Shown here in pieces: positions 44,174-54,900 of a stretch of DNA of 64,000 bases. The position numbers and the translations under genes are program-made. A model generated the notes under the pieces. That model saw nothing but the letters and a program-made list of their open reading frames with translations, was not told where the DNA came from and ran no database searches. The stretch lies in the NCBI RefSeq assembly GCF_002215035.1, contig NZ_NKFP01000006.1, positions 3,191,080-3,255,079 of the forward strand, given 5' to 3'. Position 1 is the first letter of the stretch, and every line of letters starts with the position of its first letter. This DNA comes from Leptolyngbya ohadii IS1. Lineage in GTDB: Bacteria > Cyanobacteriota > Cyanobacteriia > Elainellales > Elainellaceae.

Positions 44174-44581
44174 CTATCGCTCAAGCGGTGAACCGTTGGG
44201 CAGGACAGTTTTATCCAAAATTGCACTGCTCAGATCAATGTCAGCGGGTGTTACCTGGCTCAGGGATGCCCATCTAAGGACGGTTTTACTGAGAGTTGTA
44301 TTGGTGATGTTGGCACGAATCAGCAGGGCGGCGGTCAAATCTGCTTCTGTTAAGTCGGCTTCGCTCAGGTTGGCATCGGTGAGGTCAGCCCGGTTCAGGG
44401 TGGCATGGCTAAAGTTTACCTGCTCTAGCTGCGATCGATTAAACTTGGCATTGCTCAGGTTTGCCCCGGCAAAGTTCACTCCGGTCAGCACTTGATCTGA
44501 GAGGTTTGCGCCGGAAAGATCCACATTGGCAAAGTTACGATCGCCTGATTCGTAGCGTTTCAGGAATTCAACAGTATCCAT
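44174..44581 (-). CDS. pentapeptide-repeat protein
   Basis: A 135-residue protein starting MDTVEFLKRYESGDRNF. About 16 A(D/N)LxX units follow (ANVDLSGANLSDQVLTGVNF; ATLNRADLTDANLSEADLTE) and form a right-handed quadrilateral beta-helix. The N-terminal FLKRYESGDRNF is a common cyanobacterial cap. Function of such proteins is generally unknown; some bind gyrase or other partners. Confidence 0.88.
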   Translation of the reverse strand: MDTVEFLKRYESGDRNFANVDLSGANLSDQVLTGVNFAGANLSNAKFNRSQLEQVNFSHATLNRADLTDANLSEADLTEADLTAALLIRANITNTTLSKTVLRWASLSQVTPADIDLSSAILDKTVLPNGSPLER

Positions 44582-44804
44582 AAAGGTTGATTTTATCCAA
44601 TTTGGCATTATCTAAAACAAAATCTCAAACCAATAACCGCGATTGCCCTGTGCCCTGGGGCGGAACAGATCGTCCGTCGGGTTCGGCAAAAAAACTGATA
44701 CAGTCGGAGGAATATTCTTGTGGAGCAATTCTTCTTTGATTAAATAATAAGAGAGGAATCGAGACTATCTACCACAGGCTGTAATTTGGCGATCGCTTAA
44801 CGCA

Positions 44805-46391
44805 ATGAATCTGACGGAATATCCCTACTCTTCGGGTCGGCGTGTGATTATGGGCTGCAACTACGCAGCGGCAACCAGTCAGCCTTTAGCAACGCTGGCG
44901 GGCATGGAAATGTTTTGGGCAGGCGGTAACGCAGTCGATGCGGCAATTGCAATGGCGATCGCGCTGACGGTGGTTGAACCGACTTCAAACGGAATAGGTT
45001 CCGATGCCTTTGCGCTGGTGTGGGACGGGCAGCTTCACGGGTTAAATGCGTCGGGCAGAAGCCCACAGAACCTGACGATCGATCGGTTTGAGGGGATGAC
45101 GCAGGTGCCCGATCTGGGCTGGTTGCCTGTAACGGTACCGGGAGCGGTGTCGGCGTGGAGAACGCTGTGGGAGAAGTGGGGAAAACTGCCGTTTGAGCAG
45201 CTTTTTGCGCCTGCTATTCGCTATGCGGAGTCGGGCTTTCCCGTGTCGCCGGAAACAGCTCGTGCCTGGGTATGGACGGAATCGCTGTTTGCCAATGCGA
45301 CGCAGCCAGAATTTCAGCCGTTTAAGCAAACATTTTTACCGAAAGGACGATCGCCCTACGCTGGAGAAATTTGGGGCAGTCGGGCGCATGGGGCAACGCT
45401 GCGGGAAATTGCGGCAACGGGGGGAGAGAACTTTTATCGCGGTAAGCTGGCGGAACGGATGGCGGCATTTGCTGCGGATACGGGCGGTTTACTGACGCAG
45501 GATGATCTGGCAAACCATCGGGCGGATTGGGTACAGCCAATTTCAACCGATTATCGGGGCATGACGCTCTGGGAAATTCCGCCAAACGGACAGGGAATTG
45601 CAGCACTGATGGCGCTGAACATTCTGGAGGGATTTGATCTTTCCAAATATCCGCGTGATTCCGTTGAAAGTTTCCATCGCCAAATCGAATCGATGAAGCT
45701 GGCGTTTGCCGATGTGCATGAACACGTCAGCGATATTGAAACAATGAAGATTTCGCCGAATGAACTGCTAGATAAAAACTATGCGGCGCGGCGGCGGCAG
45801 CTGATTGGCGATCGGGCAATTTTTGCAGAGGCGGATCTGCCCAAGGGCGGCACAGTCTATCTGGCAGCGGCAGATCAGGATCTCATGGTGTCCTTTATCC
45901 AGTCGAACTATATGGGCTTTGGCAGCGGTATTCTGGTTCCGGAAACGGGAATTGCGCTGCACAATCGCGGCAGAGGTTTTACGCTCAAACCCGGACACGC
46001 CAATCAGGTGGCTCCCGGCAAGCGTCCTTTCCACACCATTATTCCCGGCTTCCTGACGCAGGGCAATCAGGCGATCGGACCCATTGGCGTGATGGGGGCA
46101 CATATGCAGCCCCAGGGACATCTGCAAATGATGGTGAATCTGTGGGACTACGGCATGAATCCCCAGGCGGCTCTAGACGCTCCCCGCTGGCAGTTTACGA
46201 ACGGCAAGACGGTCTTGCTAGAACAGGGGGTCGCCCGATCGGTGGTGCTGGGTTTGAGCGATCGAGGTCATGACATTCACCTGACTGCCGAGGGCAGAAG
46301 TTTTGGCAAAGGGCAGATGATTTTACGGCAGGAGGGTGTGCTGGTCGCTGCTTCGGAGCCGCGTGCAGATGGCTTGGCGTTAGCGGGGTGA
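44805..46391 (+). CDS. gamma-glutamyltransferase family protein
   Basis: A 528-residue Ntn-hydrolase. The N-terminal part has ATSQPLATLAGMEMFWAGGN and AVDAAIAMAIALTVVEPTSN, with GIGSDAFALVW. The self-cleavage and nucleophile Thr lies in KGGTVYLAAADQ near residue 350. The small-subunit motif GKRPFHTIIPGFL is present. It cleaves gamma-glutamyl compounds such as glutathione, or related substrates; no signal peptide is visible. The last 12 bases overlap the end of the convergent gene at 46380. Confidence 0.9.
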   Translation: MNLTEYPYSSGRRVIMGCNYAAATSQPLATLAGMEMFWAGGNAVDAAIAMAIALTVVEPTSNGIGSDAFALVWDGQLHGLNASGRSPQNLTIDRFEGMTQVPDLGWLPVTVPGAVSAWRTLWEKWGKLPFEQLFAPAIRYAESGFPVSPETARAWVWTESLFANATQPEFQPFKQTFLPKGRSPYAGEIWGSRAHGATLREIAATGGENFYRGKLAERMAAFAADTGGLLTQDDLANHRADWVQPISTDYRGMTLWEIPPNGQGIAALMALNILEGFDLSKYPRDSVESFHRQIESMKLAFADVHEHVSDIETMKISPNELLDKNYAARRRQLIGDRAIFAEADLPKGGTVYLAAADQDLMVSFIQSNYMGFGSGILVPETGIALHNRGRGFTLKPGHANQVAPGKRPFHTIIPGFLTQGNQAIGPIGVMGAHMQPQGHLQMMVNLWDYGMNPQAALDAPRWQFTNGKTVLLEQGVARSVVLGLSDRGHDIHLTAEGRSFGKGQMILRQEGVLVAASEPRADGLALAG

Positions 46392-46907
46392 AGTCTGCGG
46401 AGAAGTCTGGGGAGAGGTTTGCGGAGATGTTCGCGGAGAAGTCTGCGGAGATGTTCTGGGGAGTCGCGCTTCGAGGGTAGATAGGCGATCGTCAATGCCT
46501 CTGACCTGTTCGCGGAGTTCGATAACCAACGTGGCAAGGCGATCGAATTGGGCAGGATTTGCCGCCTGGGAGCCAGTCTGAGGGGCAATGCGCGGCACAG
46601 GCGATACGGGGGCAGCAGTCCGACCACCCAGTTGAGCCTGAAGCTGATTCACCTGGAGCCGCAGGGCGGACACTTCGGAGGAAAGCTGATTCAATCGAAA
46701 ATCAGACGTGCTGAACTGTGCCGGAGATCCAAACTGTACCGGAGATCCAAACTGCACAGGAGCGCCAAACCGCGTCGGGGCACCGAACTGTCCTGGGGAT
46801 CTAATCTGGGCGGGAGCTGGGAACTGCCAGAGGAGAGTAATCACTGTGGCAAGAATGCCAATGACTCCAATAAAAGCCCATTTCATTTGTCGTCGTTCTA
46901 TTCTCAT
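46380..46907 (-). CDS. membrane-anchored repeat protein with coiled coil
   Basis: A 175-residue protein. One N-terminal hydrophobic segment (WAFIGVIGILATVITLLWQF) is followed by a FGAP/FGSP repeat (residues about 38-66), a coiled-coil stretch (LNQLSSEVSALRLQVNQLQA), a second helical part, and a C-terminal TSPQ/TSPR tandem of about seven units. Both repeats are encoded by short DNA repeats. It lies downstream of the two PKS genes on the same strand but has no PKS-related feature. Function unknown. Confidence 0.65.
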   Translation of the reverse strand: MRIERRQMKWAFIGVIGILATVITLLWQFPAPAQIRSPGQFGAPTRFGAPVQFGSPVQFGSPAQFSTSDFRLNQLSSEVSALRLQVNQLQAQLGGRTAAPVSPVPRIAPQTGSQAANPAQFDRLATLVIELREQVRGIDDRLSTLEARLPRTSPQTSPRTSPQTSPQTSPQTSPR

Positions 46908-47053
46908 TGTCCTGGTTTCATTGTCTTGATCGTGGCGATCGTTTGCCGGGAATTGCGTAGCGTTATTTCAGAAGATTAGGAAGCCAATATAGCAATTTCA
47001 CCCAGGACAAAGCCTCTCTCCTGCGTAGGGCTGGCAGGATTTCCCGATCTACC

Positions 47054-48916
47054 CTAACCCTGATATCGCTGACGCTGAAACGGATAAAACGGCAACACCA
47101 CCTTCTGACGCTGCCCAGAATCGATCGCCTGCCAATCGATCATTTCTCCCTGAACGTACTGCTGCGCGGCTTGATCGATCGATCGCGTTCCGGAGTGTTT
47201 GATGACTACACCGCTCTGAAATAAATCCTCGACGAATTGACCGGATCGCCATGCCGTCAGTTTTGCTTGAAGATCAGCGAGAGAATTTGTGATAATCGCT
47301 AGCCGCTGAGAGAAATGCGATCGTCCGTTGTAGGCAGTAAAGCAAATATCGGCAATCGACGGTTCGGAATGATGAGTCAAATGAATCAGATAGCGATCGA
47401 CCAGTTGACGCAGAGCGGCTTCCGTTCGGGCAGAAAGGGTGAACAGGCAATGGAACGGCATCGCAGCAGGCAGGGCAGAATCGCGAGCAGGCGGATCGGC
47501 AAGGATGACATGGGCATTGCTGCCGTTAAACCCAAAGGCGCTGATTCCGGCAATTCTCCGCTGTTCCTGGGGTGTCCATGCCACCGGATCGATCGGCACT
47601 TTCACCGGGAGCTGCTGCCAGTCAATGTCCGGATTCGGCGTTTGAAAATGCAGGTTCGGCGGAATTTCCTGATGCTGAAGTGCCACAACGGTTTTAATTA
47701 ATCCGGCAATGCCAGCGGCGGCTTCCAGATGTCCGATATTCGTTTTAACGGAACCGAGCCAGAGAGGAGTCGATCGCTCTGCGCTGCCGCCTTCGGCGGA
47801 TCGATTCTCGCCAAGATTCTCGCTAGGATTTCTGCCAAATACCTGCCCGATCGCATTCACCTCAATTGGATCACCGATCGCCGTGCCCGTCCCATGTGCC
47901 TCCAAGTAACTGACCTGATGCGGTTCGATTTTGCTGTTGGCTAACGCCTGCCGGATCACTGCCTGCTGGGCGACTCCATTTGGAACGGTTAAACCGCTCG
48001 TCCGCCCATCGTGATTGGTTGCCGAGCCCAGAATGACTGCCTCAATCCGATCGCCTGCCGCCACTGCATCCCGATATCGCTTTAAAACCACTAGACCGCA
48101 GCCCTCCGCCCGCACAAACCCATTTGCTGCCGCATCAAAACTTTTGCAGCGATCGTCTGGGGAAAGCATTCTCGCCTTCGAGAAGTTAATGCTGGTTTCT
48201 GGACTCAGAATTCGATTCACGCCACCTGCCAACGCGATCGAACATTCTCCCTGCCGTAAGCTCTGACAAGCAAGATGAACTGCCGTAAGGGAAGAAGCAC
48301 AGGCGGTATCGATCGACAAACTGGGACCCGTCCAGCCCAGTAGATAGGCAAGCCTCCCGGATGCGGTGCTGTGGGTGTTCCCGGTTGTGAGATAGGCATC
48401 AATCTGGGTGCGATCGCGGCTGAGTAGCTGCTGCCAGTAGTCGATGCTGCAAATGCCGACAAACACGCCGCCCTGAGTGCCAATTAAACTATCCGCAGAA
48501 AGTCCAGCAGACTCCAGTGCCTCCCAGCCCACCTCCAGCAAAAGCCGCTGCTGTGGGTCAAGACTGCTTGCTTCGCGGGGGGCAATTCGGAAGAAGGGCG
48601 CGTCAAAGTCGTACAGGTGGGGCACAAAACCACCCTCACGGGTGTAGAGCCTGCCGGGAGCCTGCGGATCAGCGCTGTACAAATCGTCTGTCTGCCAGCG
48701 ATCGTCCGGCACGGGGGTAATGGCATCGGTGCGGCTTCGCAGCAGTTTCCAGAAGTCCTCCGGGGTATCTGCGCCGGGAAATCGACAGCCCATGCCAATA
48801 ATGGCGATCGGCTCGTGCTGTGACTGCTCCAGGGCATCGAGTTTGGCTTGAAGCTGCTGGATCGCGAGGAGGGCACGCTGGGTTGGAGTGAGGGTTGCGG
48901 ACGATGTTTCAGGCAT
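47054..48916 (-). CDS. polyketide synthase, stand-alone KS without AT
   Basis: A 620-residue protein. A docking-like coiled coil (residues about 10-32, TQRALLAIQQLQAKLDALEQ) precedes a complete ketosynthase: DTACASSLTAVHLA (Cys near 203), EAHGTGTAIGDP (His near 342) and KTNIGHLEAAAG (His near 393). The KS-AT linker follows (ICFTAYNGRSHFSQRLAIIT), then directly the post-AT linker ending VVLPFYPFQRQRY. The acyltransferase, about 300 residues, is missing, with no AT motif. It would need an AT and ACP in trans, or is inactive. It lies 69 bases after the large PKS. Confidence 0.88.
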   Translation of the reverse strand: MPETSSATLTPTQRALLAIQQLQAKLDALEQSQHEPIAIIGMGCRFPGADTPEDFWKLLRSRTDAITPVPDDRWQTDDLYSADPQAPGRLYTREGGFVPHLYDFDAPFFRIAPREASSLDPQQRLLLEVGWEALESAGLSADSLIGTQGGVFVGICSIDYWQQLLSRDRTQIDAYLTTGNTHSTASGRLAYLLGWTGPSLSIDTACASSLTAVHLACQSLRQGECSIALAGGVNRILSPETSINFSKARMLSPDDRCKSFDAAANGFVRAEGCGLVVLKRYRDAVAAGDRIEAVILGSATNHDGRTSGLTVPNGVAQQAVIRQALANSKIEPHQVSYLEAHGTGTAIGDPIEVNAIGQVFGRNPSENLGENRSAEGGSAERSTPLWLGSVKTNIGHLEAAAGIAGLIKTVVALQHQEIPPNLHFQTPNPDIDWQQLPVKVPIDPVAWTPQEQRRIAGISAFGFNGSNAHVILADPPARDSALPAAMPFHCLFTLSARTEAALRQLVDRYLIHLTHHSEPSIADICFTAYNGRSHFSQRLAIITNSLADLQAKLTAWRSGQFVEDLFQSGVVIKHSGTRSIDQAAQQYVQGEMIDWQAIDSGQRQKVVLPFYPFQRQRYQG

Positions 48917-48984
48917 TATTTCTAAGCTTATTTCTCAGGCATTATTTCTCAGACTTGTTTCCCAGGCATTCAGGTCAGAAATTC

Positions 48985-51900
48985 CTAGAAGTTAAGCTGT
49001 TCCAGGGTTTCTATCAGCAGGGCTTCTGCTTCCGCGTCGGACAAAGATTCGATCGCCTTTTCAGAACTGCTTTCTCCATTGATTTCCTCATTGATCTCTC
49101 CACTACTTTCTCCATTGATCTCTCCAATATTTTCTCCGCTGCTTTTTCTACTACTTTCTCTGCTGGAAGATGAATCTGATTTAGAAGAATCGATCGCATC
49201 CGGGTACAGCCATTGCCGCAGATGATCCGTCAGCGTGGCGATCGTGGGGTAATCATACAGCAGCGATATCGACAGCGGTTTGCCCAGGCTCACTTGCAGC
49301 CGATTGCGTAGCTCGACGGTCGTGAGGGAATCCATTCCCATTTCGGTAAATCCCTGGTGCGGATCGGTGAGGGTTTCGGCTTGGATGCCGAGGACTTGGG
49401 CGATTTGGGTTTTGATGTGATTGGGGAGCTGGGTGGGAGTGGGGGAGTGGGGAGTGGGCTGGGTGATGACGATTTTGCCGATGTGTTTAGCTTGCTGCAT
49501 CCAGCGGAATGCCTCGATCGATTGGGTGCGATCGAAAATTTTGTGGGGCAGGGGTTTTAAACCGTTGGGGTGGAACTGCTGCAACAGCTGACTCAGCATC
49601 GACTGGATTAGCTGCGGCTGTTCCTGGGTGGTTTGCATCAAATCCATAATGTGATACGCCACATCGGGACGGACTTGGGCAACCTGTTTGGCTGACCAGA
49701 TGCCCTGCTTGCCGATTTCGATCAGACGACCGTTTTGAGATAGGACTGACAGATTTGCGGGGATGAATTCACCGGACAGGGCATTGAGAATGACATCGAT
49801 CGTCTGTCCTGTGGTTTGAATTTGAGTGGCGAAGTCCAGCGATCGATCGCTCATAAGGTGCTGAATCCCTAGCGATCGCAGAAAGTCCCATTTGGTGGGG
49901 GCTGCGGTTGCCCAAATTTCTGCGCCGATCTGCTGTGCGATCTGGACTGCGGCTAAACCGACTCCGCCTGCGGCTGAATGAATTAACACTCGCTCACCGG
50001 GCTTGAGCTGGGCAAGGTGATGCAAGCCATACCAGGCAGTGAGGAAGGCGATCGGAATGGTTGCGGCGGCGGCAAAGTCCAAATGATCTGGGGCTAAATT
50101 ATTGGGCAGAGGAACAACCCGTCGCGCATCGACTGTGACCCATTCGCTAAAGCTGCCTGTTGCCAATGCCACCACGCGATCGCCCACCTGAACGGAGGTT
50201 ACACCCTGTCCCACTGCGACCACTTCCCCGGCACACTCCAAGCCCAGCAAACCCGCCTCGCCCGGATACAGTCCCAGTGCATTCATCACATCTCGGAAGT
50301 TTAGCCCCGTTGCCCGGACACGAATCTCGACTTCTCCAAATTGCGGGGGCTGGCGATCGATCGATTTCCAGGTCAGGTGATCTAGTGTGCCGCGTTCTGC
50401 TATTTCCAGTCGGAGAGATTGGGGAGTATTTTGTGATTCTTGAAGAGAGAATTCCTGAATCGAGTGCCGGACAATTCGCGCAGCATGGCGAATTCGATCG
50501 CGATAGGCAATTTCATTTTCACCGTCGTTATTTATAAGTTCTGTCCACAGCAGATCTGCCGCTTCCGGATCTGCAAGATTGTCCAGATCGATCGTCTTAC
50601 AGTTCAGTTCGGGATGTTCCAATCGAATCGATCGCGCCATTGCCCACAGGGGAGCCTGTGCGGTTGCAGATAGAGAAATAGCAGACTGACAAACACCCTG
50701 CGTCACAATCCAGAGTTGTGGGGGCGGAGTAACTTGAGTGATGGATTGGACGATCGCGAGGAGATGGCTGCACTGTTGATGCACATAGAATTCTATGCGA
50801 TCGGGGTTTGATGCTTCGGGAGATAGTGGATTGACAAGAAAGAGGACTCCCTGCAAAGAGTACGTCCCCCACTGTTCATCCTTTTGTCCCCAATCCTGGA
50901 GGGAACCGGGAGTTATTCTCGTCCAGGTATGTCCCTGCGTATCCAATCGCTGAGTGAAACTGTAAATCTCATCTGCTTCTTCTCCCACAATTAGCCAGTG
51001 CCCTTGCTCGATTGCCTCCGATCGCTCCTCTAAAGGAACCTGCTGCCAATCGATCGCATAAAGCCAATCCTGCCAGTGGGGAACTGCTTTGGCAGAAACC
51101 TCTTTGGTAGAAGGCTGAATTCGTTGAACCGTCAATCCTTCAATTTGAACAAGGCATTCGCCAGCGTCACTATATAGATTCAGATCGGCGGTCAGATGGG
51201 TTGGATGATCTGCCCCGGAACGAAGCTGTACATGGCTCCAGACAGTTCCTACGGGACGCTGAAGCAGGGTGAAGGAATCGATCGCCACCGGAACCAGCGT
51301 GACTCCTTGGAATCGATCGGGTAATGCAGCGGAGACGACCTGAAGACAGCCATCGAGTAAAGCGGGATGAATTTGGTAGACGCCACTGGAAAAGACATCC
51401 CTGGAAGAGAATCCGATTTGTCCCAGTGCTTCGCCATCCTTGTGCCAGATCTGCTCAACGTTGCGGAAATTTGTTCCGTACTGAAGACCTGCTGCTACAC
51501 ACAACTGATAGTGAGTTTCAGGCGATCGTCTTTCACCAAGCCTTTCTCGAATCTCTGCCAGGCTTACCTTTCCTGGAAAAGAATTCTTATGGCTCGGAAG
51601 TCCCCCACGAGTGGAGGGTTGGGGGGCAAATGCAGCCAATTCTTGATAAACTCTTGCCTCTCCCTTGCAGTGCAACACCCAATCCGAATCCTGCTGACTA
51701 TCCTGCTGACTATAAATCTCAAACTGGATCTCCGAGTTGCTTTCTTTCCCATTCTCCAAAGAGTTCACAGGAGAAACGATCGTTTGAACTGTTTGTAGTC
51801 CATCAGACAAAATGAACGGCTGCTGAAACTCAATTTGGCTCAGCAAAACCTTCTCCGTCTTAAACTGCTGAACAGCCGCACTCAAAGCCATTTCAACATA

Positions 51901-54900
51901 AGCCGCTCCCGGAAAAATCGATCGATTCTGAATTTGATGATCTGCCAGAAATTCCGGCGATCGATCGCTCAGTTCAGCTTGAAACAGCGTCATCTTGAGC
52001 GGCGTAGAAAGACAGTTCCCCAATAAAGGATGATCTGAACGACGGCTCGGAAGTCCCCCCTCGCTCCTCTGGAGCGGCAATTTCCAGTTGGGGGGTTGGG
52101 GGGCAGTTCGGTGTGCTTCGCTATTCACCAAGGAATCTGTCAAAGTCACCCGCTCGCCTCGACGCACAGCGGGCAAATCAATCCAATAACGCTGGCGCTG
52201 AAATGGATAGGTCGGTAGAGATACCCGACGGCGGGAAAATCCCTGATGAAATGCCTGCCAATTGATCGTTTTACCCTGCTGATATAGTTCACCCAGGCTT
52301 TGCAGCAAGACTTCTGTATTCGATCGATCGCGTCTCAGACTTGGAAGCCAAATTCCCTGATCCGGAAACTGCTCCCGTCCCATGCCCAGCAACACTGGAT
52401 GCGCTCCGCATTCGAGAAAAATCGAACAGCCCGATCGGGCACCGTTGCCCGCAGCCCTGCGGGATCGCACTAGCGTATTCATTCCATCCGCAAATCGAAC
52501 AGGCTTCACTAAATGGCGACTCCAATAATCTGGCGAAGCGATTTCGTCAGACCCATAATCTCCGGTGAGATTAGAAATCAGTTTGCGCTGCGGAATGGAA
52601 TAGGGAATTTGACGCGCAATGGCTTCAAACTCCGATCGCATCGGTTCCAGCAACGGCGAATGAAACGCATGGGAGACGTTCAGCCAGGTGGTTTTGATAT
52701 TTTGTGCGTTAAGCTGATCGACTGCTTCCTGCAATGATGGAATTTCGCCAGAGAGAACAATATTTTGGTCACTGTTGATGGCAGCGATCGCCACGTTCTC
52801 TATACCCGTAAGAACCGATCGCGCCGTTGCCTCATCTGTTCTCACCGCAACCATGCCGCCGCCCGGTAAAGCCTGCATTAGCCGACCCCGTGCCGCCACC
52901 AGTTTCAAGCCATCCTCCAGGCTAAACACACCCGCCACGCAAGCCGCGACATATTCGCCAACGCTGTGTCCCATGACGATATCCGGCTCGATGCCCCAGG
53001 AGATCCAGAGCTGCGCCAGGGCATAATCGATCGCGAAAATCGCAGGCTGTGTATAGGCAGTTTGATCAATTAAATTGGCTAGATTTTGGTTGAAAAGTAA
53101 CTCAATGAGAGGATAGTCAATCTCGCCCTGTAGAATCTCCGCACAGCGATCGATCGCTTCCCGAAACACTGCTTCCGTTTCGTAAAGCTGACGACCCATT
53201 CCGGAATACTGCGAACCCTGTCCAGTAAACAAAAAGGCGATAGAAGCATGACTGGGACGAATGGAACGAGAACGCTGGGCAATCTGTTCGCGTAGATCTT
53301 CGATCGAATGGGAGATAAAGGCGAGGCGATAGTCAAAATGCGATCGTCCGACGTTGCTGGTGAAGCAGAGATTTGCAAGGATGTGGCTTTCCAAACAACC
53401 CGCTAGAAATTCCTCAAACCGATCGCACAACTCATCCAAAGCTTTCTCACTTTTTGCAGAAAGGGTCAGCAAATGATAAGGACGATCGTTGGTTTGTTTA
53501 ATTGTGGGTTCGATCGATTCGATCGCCGGAGCTTCTTCCAAAATGACATGAGCATTTGTGCCGCCAATTCCCAGGGAGTTTACGCCTGCCCGACGTGGAT
53601 GATCAGCAGCTTCCCAGTTCGCCAAGCGAGTGTTGACGTAGAACGGACTGCGATCGAAATCAATTTGCGGATTGGGGGTATCAAAATGGAGGCTGGGCGG
53701 GATCTGACGATGATGCAGTGATAAGACGGCTTTAATAAAGCCCACCACCCCCGACGCGACGTTTAAGTGACCCACATTTGTTTTCACCGAGCCGATCGCG
53801 CAAAACTGCCGCTGCTGCGTACTCAGCCGAAACGCCTCGGTCAGTCCGGCAATCTCGATCGGGTCGCCCAACGCAGTTCCCGTGCCGTGTGCCTCCACAT
53901 AGCCGATCGTCTCGGCGGGAATGCCTGCCATAGCCAGAGCTTCAGCGGCGACGGTTGCCTGACCTTCTGCACGGGGAGCGGTATAGCCCACTTTTTGACT
54001 GCCATCATTGCCGATCGCAGAACCTTTGATCACCGCATAGATCCGATCGCCATCCTCGATCGCCTGATCCAATCGCTTCAGCACCACCACGCCCGCCCCG
54101 CTGCCAAAAATGGTGCCCTGTGCCTTCACATCAAAGGCGCGACAGTGACCGTCCGGCGACAGAATCAGCCCCTCCTGATACAGATGACCAGTCTGCTGCG
54201 GCGTATGCACAGAAACCCCACCCGCCAGAGCCATATCGCACTCACCCGATCGCAGACTTTGTGCTGCCAGATGGATCGCCACCAGGGAAGTCGAGCAAGC
54301 CGTTTGTACATTCACACTCGCCCCGGTGAGGTTCAGCTTATAGGACGTGCGCGTGGTCAGGTAGTCCTTATCGTTGGCGATCGTCACCTGAAAGCCACCC
54401 ATTGAGCTGAGGTTAAACACCTGTAAATCTTCGTTGGGGTCAAGGCGATCGCGATGGGGATAAACGTGATTCAGCAGATAGGTATTCATCGTCGCGCCCG
54501 CATAGAGGGCGATCGATCCTCGGTAGGTAAACGGGTCGTAGCCTGCGTCTTCGAGGCTTTCCCAGGCGCATTCCAGCATGAGGCGCTGCTGCGGATCGAT
54601 TAATTCTGCTTCTTTACGACTGTAGCCAAAAAAATCGGCATCGAAGCGATCGATCTGCTTCAGAATCGGGCTTGCCTTCACGTAATTGGGATTCTGCAAA
54701 AGCTGCGGATCGACCCCTGAAGCTAAAAGCTCTGCATCACTGAAAAAGGCGATCGACTCCACGCCATCACAAAGGTTTTGCCAGAATTGATCGATTGACT
54801 CTGCACCCGGAAATCGGCAAGCCATCCCAACAACTGCAATATCGGACGATCGGCTGATCTGCTGTCGCTGCTGTGCCCGCTGCTGCGCCTGCTGCAAACT

